NCBI GenBank assembly: GCA_022867105.1
Contig: JALHVH010000092.1
Span: 1-10,013, forward strand
Reading direction: 5' to 3'
DNA from: Candidatus Aminicenantota bacterium
Lineage (GTDB): Bacteria; Acidobacteriota; Aminicenantia; Aminicenantales; Saccharicenantaceae
DNA: 10,013 nt
Shown: one piece after another, positions 1 to 6,917 of the stretch
How positions within the stretch are numbered: position 1 is the first letter of the stretch
Layout of the letters: each line of letters starts with the position of its first letter
Position numbers and translations under genes: made by a program
Notes under the pieces: generated by a model
The model's database searches: none
The model's input: only the letters and a program-made list of their open reading frames with translations
What the model was told of the DNA's origin: nothing

Positions 1-20
1 AGAGAGATAAGGCAGGGATC

Positions 21-1133
21 ATGGAGAGCTATCGGCGCTTTAACTTCGACAAGCCCCTGCTCGTCGTGACGCTCCTTCTCCTTGTCATCGGGATCGTCAT
101 GGTCTTCAGCTCGTCGGCCGTCCTGGCCGGGGTGAAATACAGGCAGCCGCTCCGCTTCCTGGCCCAGCAGGTGATGGGGGCCGTGGTCGGCCTCATCCTG
201 GCCGCCGTCATCATGTCGGTCCGAAAGCCCTTCTTGCAGGCCCCGGCCTTGATCTACGGGCTCATCCTGTTTTCGGCATTCCTCCTCATGCTGTGCTTCG
301 TCATGCCGTCGGTTGCGAAAACCAACCGCTGGATCCAGTTCTTCGGCATCCGCTTCCAGCCGTCGGAGCTGGCCAAGATCAGCCTCGTCCTCTTCTTCGC
401 ATACTACTGCGAAGCCAAAAAGGACAAGCTCGACGAATGGAAGACCCTTCTCCCGCCCATGGGGGTCCTTGTCATCTTCGTCGTCCTGATTCTGAAGGAG
501 CCGAACTTCAGCACGGCCCTCTTCGTCGCCGGACTCTCGGTCATGATGCTCTTCCTGGGAGGGGTCAAGCTCAGGTATTTTGCCTTCTTGGGAGGGATCT
601 TCGCCGTTCTTTTCACTCTTTACATCTTCCAGGCCAATTACCGGATGGACCGGATCCAGAGCTTCGTCTCGCCCGACAGGGACCCCCTGGGAACGAGCTT
701 CCAGGTCAACCAGTCCAAGCTGGCGGTCGGATCGGGCGGGCTGCTCGGGGTGAGTCTCGGCCAGAGCACCCAGAAGCTGTTCTTTCTTCCCTTCGCCCAT
801 ACGGACTTCATCTTCGCCATCCTCGGCGAAGAAGCCGGGCTTGTCGGCACGACCTTCACCCTCTTCCTGTTCTTCGCCTTCCTTTGGAGGGGACTCGCGA
901 TCGCGTTCCGGACGCCGAACCCGTCCGAAAAGCTGATGGCCGCAGGGATCACGCTGGCCGTCACGGCCCAAGCCCTCCTGAACATCAGCGTCGTCCTGGG
1001 GCTCGGGCCGGCCACGGGGATCCCCCTCCCCTTCATCTCCTACGGACGGTCCGCGCTCATCTGCAACCTGGCCGCCGTCGGCATCCTTCTCAACATCTCC
1101 CGGAAGAAGGGAGACATCGGGGTCAGGCCATGA
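21..1133 (+). CDS. ftsW: FtsW, septal peptidoglycan glycosyltransferase (SEDS family)
   Basis: Integral membrane SEDS protein of 370 residues that polymerises lipid II into septal glycan strands together with a class B penicillin-binding protein (FtsI). About ten hydrophobic segments are visible. SEDS hallmarks are present: the FQPSELAK segment after the RWI motif, the extracytoplasmic stretch YRMDRIQSF...DP with a downstream SGG, and the HTDFIFAILGEE block (H260 to E271). D262 there corresponds to the catalytic Asp described for RodA/FtsW. The C-terminal signature reads LPFISYGRSAL (336-346), where R343 replaces the usual Gly. FtsW rather than RodA is called because murG and murC follow directly. 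The ATG at 21 has a modest AAGG (9-12) eight bases upstream. The frame stays open to the window edge, so an earlier start outside the window cannot be excluded, but the N-terminus looks complete. It overlaps murG by four bases (ATGA). Confidence 0.95.
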   Translation: MESYRRFNFDKPLLVVTLLLLVIGIVMVFSSSAVLAGVKYRQPLRFLAQQVMGAVVGLILAAVIMSVRKPFLQAPALIYGLILFSAFLLMLCFVMPSVAKTNRWIQFFGIRFQPSELAKISLVLFFAYYCEAKKDKLDEWKTLLPPMGVLVIFVVLILKEPNFSTALFVAGLSVMMLFLGGVKLRYFAFLGGIFAVLFTLYIFQANYRMDRIQSFVSPDRDPLGTSFQVNQSKLAVGSGGLLGVSLGQSTQKLFFLPFAHTDFIFAILGEEAGLVGTTFTLFLFFAFLWRGLAIAFRTPNPSEKLMAAGITLAVTAQALLNISVVLGLGPATGIPLPFISYGRSALICNLAAVGILLNISRKKGDIGVRP

Positions 1134-2215
1134 AGCCCAGGCGCGTCGTCATCTGCGGAGGAGGGACGGGGGGCCATCTTTATCCCGCGCTGGCCGTCGG
1201 CCGCAAGCTACGGGAAAAGGACGCCTCCCTCGCGCTGACCTATGTCGGGGGCCACCGGGACATCGAAAGGAAGATCATGGCGGAACAGGGCGTCGATTTC
1301 ATCCCCATGAGGATCGAAGGGCTGAAGGGACGGGGCCTGAAGAGCGTCCGCGCCCTCTTTCTCCTCCCCTTCTCGTTCCTGCAGGCGATCGTCCTCCTCG
1401 CCCGGATCCGGCCGGCCCTGGTCATCGGCGTCGGAGGCTACAGCTCGGGTCCGGTCGTCCTGTCGGCCGCCTGGATGCGGACCCCGACCCTCATCCTCGA
1501 ACAGAACGTCCGGCCGGGATTCACCAATAGAATGCTCGTCCGCTGGGTGGACAAGGCCGTCGTATCCTTCGAAAGCTCTCTCTCCGGCTTCAGGGGAAAG
1601 GGCGTCCGGCTGGGCAACCCCGTGCGCGAGGAATTCTACGCGATGCCGCGAAGAGCCAGGGGAGACAAGCTGACCGTGCTCGTTTTCGGCGGCAGCCAGG
1701 GTTCCCACTTCCTGAATCGGGCGGTCGCGGAGGCCCTCCCCCTGCTCCGGGAAAAAAGGGACCGCCTGGCCATCATCCATCAGACGGGAAAGGAGGATCG
1801 GGAATGGGTCGACAAAGCCTATAGGGAATCCGGCTTCGGCGATGCCACGGTCGCTCCCTATTTTCCGGAAATGGCCGCGTGTTTTCAAAGGTCCGATCTG
1901 ATCGTGAGCCGGGCGGGCGCCACAACCTGCGCCGAGCTCATCGCGTCCGGAAAGCCTTCGCTGCTCATCCCCTTCGCGGGAGCGTCGGAGAACCACCAGG
2001 AGCCGAACGCCCGTGAGCTGGAAAGGACGGGGGGGGCGGAGGTGGTCCTGGAGAAGGACCTGACTCCGGAGGTCCTCGCCCGGAAGGTCCTCGACATCCT
2101 CGCGCGCCCCGATGTCCTGGACCGGATGGCGGACGGACTCGCGGGGCTCCGGACCACCGGGGCCGCGGACAGGATCGCCGAGCTGTGTTTCCGGCTCATG
2201 GAGGGGAAGGCTTAG
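1130..2215 (+). CDS. murG: MurG, UDP-GlcNAc:lipid I N-acetylglucosaminyltransferase
   Basis: Peripheral inner-membrane GT28 glycosyltransferase that transfers GlcNAc from UDP-GlcNAc to lipid I, making lipid II, the substrate of FtsW. The 361 residues match the usual MurG size (E. coli 355). Visible motifs are the N-terminal glycine loop GGGTGGH (10-16), the acceptor-side E124-Q125-N126, the second glycine loop GGSQG (187-191), SRAGATTCAEL (260-270) with E269 matching the ribose-binding Glu of E. coli MurG, and NHQ (288-290) of the nucleotide-sugar site. A hydrophobic patch near residues 75-90 (LFLLPFSFLQAIVLL) is the expected membrane-association surface. The start is the ATG at 1130 that overlaps the ftsW stop. 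The same frame runs open upstream to 293 but that part is only antiparallel-free shadow of ftsW with no MurG similarity. No strong Shine-Dalgarno is seen, so translation is probably coupled to ftsW. Confidence 0.96.
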   Translation: MKPRRVVICGGGTGGHLYPALAVGRKLREKDASLALTYVGGHRDIERKIMAEQGVDFIPMRIEGLKGRGLKSVRALFLLPFSFLQAIVLLARIRPALVIGVGGYSSGPVVLSAAWMRTPTLILEQNVRPGFTNRMLVRWVDKAVVSFESSLSGFRGKGVRLGNPVREEFYAMPRRARGDKLTVLVFGGSQGSHFLNRAVAEALPLLREKRDRLAIIHQTGKEDREWVDKAYRESGFGDATVAPYFPEMAACFQRSDLIVSRAGATTCAELIASGKPSLLIPFAGASENHQEPNARELERTGGAEVVLEKDLTPEVLARKVLDILARPDVLDRMADGLAGLRTTGAADRIAELCFRLMEGKA

Positions 2216-2219
2216 GAGA
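2214..2219 (+). promoter_or_regulatory. Ribosome binding site deciding the murC start
   Basis: AGGAGA overlaps the murG stop codon (2213-2215) and lies seven bases before the ATG at 2227. It favours that ATG over the in-frame ATG at 2185, which lies inside murG and would add 14 residues without MurC similarity. Confidence 0.7.
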
Positions 2220-2226
2220 TCGGGAC

Positions 2227-3615
2227 ATGGTCAAAAGAGGGTACCGCAAGCTCAAACACATCCACATGGTCGGTATCGGCGGCACGGGGATGAACGGGAT
2301 CGCCGAGGTCCTCCTCAACCTCGGTTACAACGTCTCCGGCTCCGACCTCCAGGAGAACGAGGCCACCCAACGCCTGGTCCGGCTCGGCGCCCGGATCGCC
2401 GTCGGGCACAGGCCGGAAAACGTCCGCGAGGCCGACGTCGTGGTCATCTCCTCGGCGGTCCATGAAGACAACGTCGAGGTCCGGAAGGCCCGGGCCCTGA
2501 AGATCCCCGTCATCCCGCGCGCGGAGATGCTGGCGGAGCTCATGCGCATGAAGTACGGCATCGCGGTCGCCGGCGCGCATGGCAAGACGTCGACGACCTG
2601 GATGACCGCCCTCGTGCTCCTGGCCGGCGGCTACGACCCGACGATCATCGTGGGCGGCCGTCTGAACACGATCGGGGCCAACGCCAAGCTCGGCGAAGGC
2701 GACTTTATCGTGGCCGAGGCCGACGAGAGCGACCGGTCCTTCCTTTATCTCTCGCCCTTCATCGCCGTCCTGACCAACCTCGACGAGGAGCACCTCGACC
2801 AGTATCGGGACGTCGAGGAGATCAAGAGGACCTTCGTCAATTTCGCCAACAAGGTCCCGTTCTACTGTCCCGTCGTCCTCTGCCTGGACGACCCGAGCCT
2901 GCAGAGCATCATCCCGGAGATCGAGCGCAAGATCATCACCTTCGGGTTCTCCGTCCAATCCGACATCTTCGCCGCGGACTGCCGCTTCGACGCGTTCTCA
3001 AGCGCCTCGAACATCTTTTACCAGGGCAAACGGCTGGGGGAGATGAAGCTCAACGTCCCCGGCAGGCACAATATCCTGAACGCCCTTGCCGCGACGGCCG
3101 TGGGCATAGACCTGGACATCCCGCCCCGGACCATCTTCCAGGCCCTGGAAAGCTATACCGGCACGGGCCGGCGTTTCGAGCTCAAGAGGACGGTCCGGGA
3201 CATCATGGTCGTCGAGGACTACGCCCACCACCCTACCGAGATCAAGGCGACATTGGAAGCCGCCAAGCACGGCTGGACGAGGCGCGTCGTGGCCGTCTTC
3301 CAACCTCACCGCTACACGCGACTCTCCCACCTGATGAAGGCCTTCGCCACGGCTTTCAACCAGGCCGACGTTCTCGTCGTGACCGAGATCTACCCCGCGG
3401 GCGAAGCGCCCATCGCCGGCATCTCCGGCAAGGCGCTTTACGAGGAGATCATCCAATTCGGGCACACGCAGGCCTTTTTCGAGCCCGACCTGGCGAAGGT
3501 CCCCGGTCTGGTCGGGAAGCTGGCCCGGCCCAACGATATCGTTCTGGTCCTCGGGGCGGGGAACATCAACCGCGCCATCCCCGGGATCATTGAAAAGCTG
3601 GAGGCGGGAAAATAG
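2227..3615 (+). CDS. murC: MurC, UDP-N-acetylmuramate--L-alanine ligase
   Basis: Cytoplasmic ATP-dependent Mur ligase that adds L-alanine to UDP-MurNAc, the first step of the stem peptide. The 462 residues cover all three Mur ligase domains. The N-terminal Rossmann-like UDP-binding domain has GIGGTGM (16-22). The central ATPase domain has the P-loop AGAHGKTSTT (115-124, K120), EADESD (164-169) and TNLDEEHLDQY (183-193). GRHNILN (279-285) marks the passage toward the C-terminal domain, which holds DYAHHP (331-336) and FQPHRYTR (358-365). DYAHHP and the early GIGGxGM are typical of MurC (and the related Mpl) as opposed to MurD/E/F. The genomic position between murG and ftsQ supports MurC over Mpl. 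It is slightly shorter than E. coli MurC (491) and shows no fusion to murB or ddl. Confidence 0.96.
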   Translation: MVKRGYRKLKHIHMVGIGGTGMNGIAEVLLNLGYNVSGSDLQENEATQRLVRLGARIAVGHRPENVREADVVVISSAVHEDNVEVRKARALKIPVIPRAEMLAELMRMKYGIAVAGAHGKTSTTWMTALVLLAGGYDPTIIVGGRLNTIGANAKLGEGDFIVAEADESDRSFLYLSPFIAVLTNLDEEHLDQYRDVEEIKRTFVNFANKVPFYCPVVLCLDDPSLQSIIPEIERKIITFGFSVQSDIFAADCRFDAFSSASNIFYQGKRLGEMKLNVPGRHNILNALAATAVGIDLDIPPRTIFQALESYTGTGRRFELKRTVRDIMVVEDYAHHPTEIKATLEAAKHGWTRRVVAVFQPHRYTRLSHLMKAFATAFNQADVLVVTEIYPAGEAPIAGISGKALYEEIIQFGHTQAFFEPDLAKVPGLVGKLARPNDIVLVLGAGNINRAIPGIIEKLEAGK

Positions 3616-3617
3616 CC

Positions 3618-4466
3618 ATGGCGTCCTACCCGAACGTCGCTCTGAGCAAGGCCCGGCCCGCCTTCCTCGCCCAGCCGCTGATCTTCCAGCGCGGCGAAGG
3701 GACCCTCCGCGCCAAGAAGACCCCCCAGCGGGTCGCCCTGCGGGCAAAGCACGTCGCCCTTCTCTTTTTCCTCCTCGCCGGGACCTTCTATTCCTTGTGC
3801 AGGGCTTACCTCTTTCTGATCTCATGGGACAAGCTGGCCATCCGGAGCGTTCAGGTCGTCTGTGACCGGCCGGCCTTGAAACGGCAGATCGATCTGGCGT
3901 TCGAAGGGAAGAGCCTGGGCAACATTCTGCTCTGCGACATCGACGATCTGAGAACGCAGATCCGGGCCTTTGTCCGGGTCAAAGAGGCCCGCATCCGGAA
4001 GGTCTTCCCCTCCTCCCTGAGGGTCGAGGTCACCGAACGAACGCCCAGGGCCCTCGTCCAGGGATATGGCCTGACGCTCGTTGACGAAGAGGGCGTGGAG
4101 CTTGAGCGCCCCGCTACGGCCGATGCGTTTGAGCTCCCCGTCCTCGCCGATCAGAACGACTTCCGAAATGGCCGCCTGGAGAAATTAAGCCTGGCCTGGC
4201 AGTGCCTGGACGACCTTTCCCCCGCGGAGAGGGCGCGGGTAGCCGGTCTGGACTTGACGGGCCCGGGGACGGTCGGGCTCCGGTTCCGGGACGATCCTGT
4301 CCGGATCAAGCTCAGCGACCGGGGTTTTGGGGAAAAGGTCCGTTTCTACGAGGAGCGCAAGGCGGAGTGGGAGAATGAATTCGGGGAGCTGGAATACGTC
4401 GACCTGCGCTTCGACGGCAGGGTCTACCTCAAAACGCGGGAACCACTGGAGAAGGAGGTCCCATAA
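3618..4466 (+). CDS. ftsQ: FtsQ/DivIB-type division protein with POTRA domain
   Basis: Bitopic membrane protein of 282 residues that in other bacteria bridges the cytoplasmic Z-ring to the periplasmic septal synthesis machinery through FtsB/FtsL. A basic cytoplasmic N-terminus (1-43) is followed by one membrane span (about 44-67), a POTRA-like domain (about 74-140, with the IRSVQV start, a GxxLxxILL-like helix region and the closing FPSSLRVEVTERTPRALV strand), and an FtsQ beta domain to the C-terminus. The pattern 'V-x-R-x-F-P-x-x-L-x-V-x-V-x-E-R-x-P' around 124-143 is the most recognisable family mark. The family diverges quickly, so the call leans on architecture and on its place between murC and ftsA. 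It starts two bases after the murC stop, with a purine-rich GAGGCGGGA (3601-3609) upstream. The stop TAA overlaps the ftsA ATG by one base. Confidence 0.9.
   Translation: MASYPNVALSKARPAFLAQPLIFQRGEGTLRAKKTPQRVALRAKHVALLFFLLAGTFYSLCRAYLFLISWDKLAIRSVQVVCDRPALKRQIDLAFEGKSLGNILLCDIDDLRTQIRAFVRVKEARIRKVFPSSLRVEVTERTPRALVQGYGLTLVDEEGVELERPATADAFELPVLADQNDFRNGRLEKLSLAWQCLDDLSPAERARVAGLDLTGPGTVGLRFRDDPVRIKLSDRGFGEKVRFYEERKAEWENEFGELEYVDLRFDGRVYLKTREPLEKEVP
4451..4459 (+). promoter_or_regulatory. Strong ribosome binding site for ftsA
   Basis: GAAGGAGGT, a near-perfect anti-16S match, lies six bases before the ftsA ATG at 4466 and inside the last codons of ftsQ. It fixes the ftsA start and suggests ftsA is translated more efficiently than its upstream neighbours. 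Confidence 0.75.
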
Positions 4467-5689
4467 TGTCCAAAAGCAGCTACATCGTCGGCATCGACGT
4501 CGGAACGAAGAAGGTCGTGGCTGTCATCGGGGAGGTCAACGAAGAGAACAAGATCGAGATCATCGGCATCGGCGCCGCCGAATCGCGCGGATTGAGGAAG
4601 GGGGTCGTGGTCAACCTCGAGGAGACCACGACCGCGCTCAAGAAAGCCGAGGAAGAAGCCGAGCTCATGGCCGGAGTGGAGATAGGCTCAGCGTATATCG
4701 GCATCTCCGGCGCCCACATCAAGAGCTTCAATTCCCGGGGTGTCGTGGCCGTCTCCGGCAAGAACCGCGAGATCAGCCGGGAGGACATCAAGCGTGTCAT
4801 CGACCAGTCCAAGGCCCTGTCCATCCCGCCGGACAGGGTGATCATCCACATCATCCCCCAGGAGTTCGTCGTGGACGAGCAGGACGGGATCAAGGACCCC
4901 CTGGGCATGAGCGGCATCAAGCTCGAGGTCAATGTCCATATCGTCACGTCGGCGATCACCTCGCTCCAGAACCTCAAGGCGTGCATCGAGCGGGCCGGGA
5001 TAGGCATCGAGGAGATCGTCCTGAACCAGATCGCCACGAGCGCCTCCGTCCTGACCCACGACGAGCGGGAGCTCGGGGTCGGCATGATCGACATCGGCGC
5101 GGGCACAACGGAGGTGGCCATCTTCGAGCGCGGCAGCCTCTGGTACTCCACGACGATCCCGATCGGCGGCGACAACTTCACCAACGACATCGCCGTGGGG
5201 CTTCGGACGCCGATCCCGGAGGCCGAAAAGATCAAGAAAAAGTACGGCTGCGTCGCGGGGCCGATCGCCGACGAGCAGGAGACCATCGAGGTCCCTTCCG
5301 TCGGCAAGGGAAGGAAGCCCCGGGTCCTGTCCCGCCAGATCCTGGCGGACATCATCCAGCCCCGGGCCGAGGAGATCTTCCGCCTCGTGGACGGCGACAT
5401 CAAAAGGATGGGCTACGAAAAGTCCCTGAACTCGGGGATCGTCCTGACGGGAGGGACCGCCCTCCTCGACGGCCTGGAGCAGGTGGCGGAGGAGATCTTC
5501 GACCTGCCCGTCCGGCGCGGCGACCCGAGCGGGGTCGGCGGACTCGTGGACAGGGTCAGCACCCCGGACTTCGCGACGGCCGTCGGTCTCATCCTCTACG
5601 GCTACAACAAAGGCTTGGAGAAAGGTTTTTCTAAGGATAGAAAGAAAGGAATTTGGACCAAGTTCACGGATTGGTTCAAGGAAGGATAG
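4466..5689 (+). CDS. ftsA: FtsA, actin-like Z-ring membrane anchor
   Basis: Actin-fold ATPase of 407 residues that binds the C-terminal tail of FtsZ and tethers the ring to the inner membrane. Actin-family nucleotide motifs are visible: phosphate-1 GIDVGTKKV (9-17), phosphate-2 DIGAGTTEVAIF (from 209), and the adenosine motif LTGGTALLDG (327-336). The region between about 84 and 165 (ISGAHIKSFNSRGVVAVSG onward, including the IIPQEFVVD stretch) is the FtsA-specific 1C subdomain, which separates it from MreB and DnaK. The extreme C-terminus (394-407, KGIWTKFTDWFKEG) is a short amphipathic helix with Trp/Phe on one face and Lys on the other, the usual membrane-targeting sequence. It lies directly before ftsZ with a 10-base gap, the most conserved gene pair of the cluster. 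Confidence 0.97.
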   Translation: MSKSSYIVGIDVGTKKVVAVIGEVNEENKIEIIGIGAAESRGLRKGVVVNLEETTTALKKAEEEAELMAGVEIGSAYIGISGAHIKSFNSRGVVAVSGKNREISREDIKRVIDQSKALSIPPDRVIIHIIPQEFVVDEQDGIKDPLGMSGIKLEVNVHIVTSAITSLQNLKACIERAGIGIEEIVLNQIATSASVLTHDERELGVGMIDIGAGTTEVAIFERGSLWYSTTIPIGGDNFTNDIAVGLRTPIPEAEKIKKKYGCVAGPIADEQETIEVPSVGKGRKPRVLSRQILADIIQPRAEEIFRLVDGDIKRMGYEKSLNSGIVLTGGTALLDGLEQVAEEIFDLPVRRGDPSGVGGLVDRVSTPDFATAVGLILYGYNKGLEKGFSKDRKKGIWTKFTDWFKEG

Positions 5690-5693
5690 GAGG
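5688..5693 (+). promoter_or_regulatory. Consensus ribosome binding site for ftsZ
   Basis: AGGAGG overlaps the ftsA stop codon and sits six bases before the ftsZ ATG at 5700. This is the strongest Shine-Dalgarno in the window along with that of ftsA, in keeping with the high FtsZ levels cells need. Confidence 0.8.
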
Positions 5694-5699
5694 CAAAAC

Positions 5700-6917
5700 A
5701 TGAGCGACGAACTGAGCAGCAAATTGAAATTCCATCTCGTGGAGGAGGCCCTGGGGGCCAAGATCAAGGTCATCGGCATCGGAGGCGGCGGAGGCAACGC
5801 CGTGAACCGGATGATCGAATCCGGCATCCAGGGCGTGGAGTTCATCGCCGTCAACACAGACCTTCAGGCCCTGAGCACCAGCCGGGCAACGATCAAGCTG
5901 CCTATCGGGGGGCAGGTCACCAAGGGCCTCGGCTCCGGCGGCCGTCCGGAGACCGGAAAGCAGGCGGCCATGGAGGACACGGAACGGCTCATCGAGTCCC
6001 TCCAGGGCGCGGACATGGTCTTCCTGACCGCCGGCTTGGGGGGGGGCACGGGAACGGGCGCAACACCCATCCTGGCCAACCTGGCCTCAGAGATGGACGT
6101 CCTCACCATCGCCATCGTCACCCTCCCTTTCGAGTTCGAAGGCAAGGTCAGGGCCAAACAGGCCGAGGAGGGGTTGAAGGAGCTCAAGAACGTCGTGGAC
6201 ACGGTGATCGCCATCCCCAATGAAAGGCTCCTCCAGACCGTGAACCTGGACACGTCCATCCAGGACGCCTTCAAGATGGCCGACGACATCCTCCGCCAGG
6301 CGGCCCAGGGCATCTCCGACCTCATCACCAAGCCGGGCCTGATCAACCTGGACTTCGCCGACGTCAAGTCCATCATGAAGGGCATGGGCGTGGCATTCAT
6401 GGGGACCGGGATCGCTTCCGGCGAGAACAGGGCCGTGGAAGCGGCCCAAAAGGCCATTTCCAGCCCGCTCCTCATCGACACGTCGATCGAGGGCGCCCGC
6501 GGTGTCCTCATCAACATCACGGGCGGCAAGGACGTCACCCTGCACGAGGTCTCCAAGGCCTCGCAGCTCATCCACAGCCTGGCCCATCCGGAGGCCAACA
6601 TCATCTTCGGCACGGTCATCGACCCGGCCATGAAGGAGATGGTCAAGGTCACGGTCATCGCCACCGGCTTCGAGGTGAGCGAACGCCGGACGATCGGGGC
6701 CGTCGACGACTTCACGCCCGCGCCGCGGGGCAAGACGCCCCCGGCGTTCCCCGTTTACACGGAGACCCCTCCCTACGCCTTCGCGCCCGTCGGGAACCAG
6801 GCCCCGGCCTGGGAGCCTCCGGCTTGGGAGAACCGGTGGGAGACCTACGAGACACCGTCCTTCATCCGGCGCACCAAGCACGCGCCGATCCGGAAATCCT
6901 CGCATGATCTCAGCTGA
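5700..6917 (+). CDS. ftsZ: FtsZ, tubulin-like cell division GTPase
   Basis: Cytoplasmic GTPase of 405 residues that polymerises into the Z-ring. Visible features are the N-terminal GIGGGGGNAVNRM loop (about 26-38), the tubulin/FtsZ signature GGGTGTG (114-120), and the T7 loop NLDFAD (216-221), whose D218 and D221 complete the GTPase site of the neighbouring subunit. The core ends near residue 330 (VTVIATGFE). A short linker rich in Pro, Trp and Tyr follows, then the conserved C-terminal peptide ETPSFIRR (384-391) that binds FtsA. About 14 basic/polar residues (392-405) trail beyond it, and their codons overlap the start of hutI. The T3 loop reads GSGGRPE (78-84), where many FtsZ proteins have GAGANPE. 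All catalytic residues are intact, so the protein should be functional. Confidence 0.98.
   Translation: MSDELSSKLKFHLVEEALGAKIKVIGIGGGGGNAVNRMIESGIQGVEFIAVNTDLQALSTSRATIKLPIGGQVTKGLGSGGRPETGKQAAMEDTERLIESLQGADMVFLTAGLGGGTGTGATPILANLASEMDVLTIAIVTLPFEFEGKVRAKQAEEGLKELKNVVDTVIAIPNERLLQTVNLDTSIQDAFKMADDILRQAAQGISDLITKPGLINLDFADVKSIMKGMGVAFMGTGIASGENRAVEAAQKAISSPLLIDTSIEGARGVLINITGGKDVTLHEVSKASQLIHSLAHPEANIIFGTVIDPAMKEMVKVTVIATGFEVSERRTIGAVDDFTPAPRGKTPPAFPVYTETPPYAFAPVGNQAPAWEPPAWENRWETYETPSFIRRTKHAPIRKSSHDLS

Noticed and set aside
1..10. Possible last codons of an upstream gene (TAA at 8-10), perhaps murD
   Set aside because: Two preceding codons are too little to assign a gene, although murD just before ftsW would be the expected order.
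293..1129. Long open frame upstream of murG in the same reading frame, giving a 640-residue ORF
   Set aside because: The first 279 residues are an Arg/Pro/Gly-rich frame-shifted reading of ftsW, with no domain similarity. MurG motifs start right at the ATG at 1130.
4327..5634. 435-residue + strand ORF across the ftsQ-ftsA junction
   Set aside because: Composition is the Arg/Gly/His-rich pattern of a shadow frame in GC-rich DNA, and it overlaps well-supported FtsQ and FtsA.
4688..5857. 389-residue minus-strand ORF opposite ftsA and the start of ftsZ
   Set aside because: It is antisense to strongly conserved FtsA/FtsZ coding sequence and is rich in Asp/Leu/Arg as expected of a reverse-strand shadow; no motifs seen.
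6036..6046. Run of nine G in the ftsZ signature loop as a programmed slippage site
   Set aside because: It encodes the conserved GGG of GGGTGTG with the reading frame intact before and after, so codon choice explains it.
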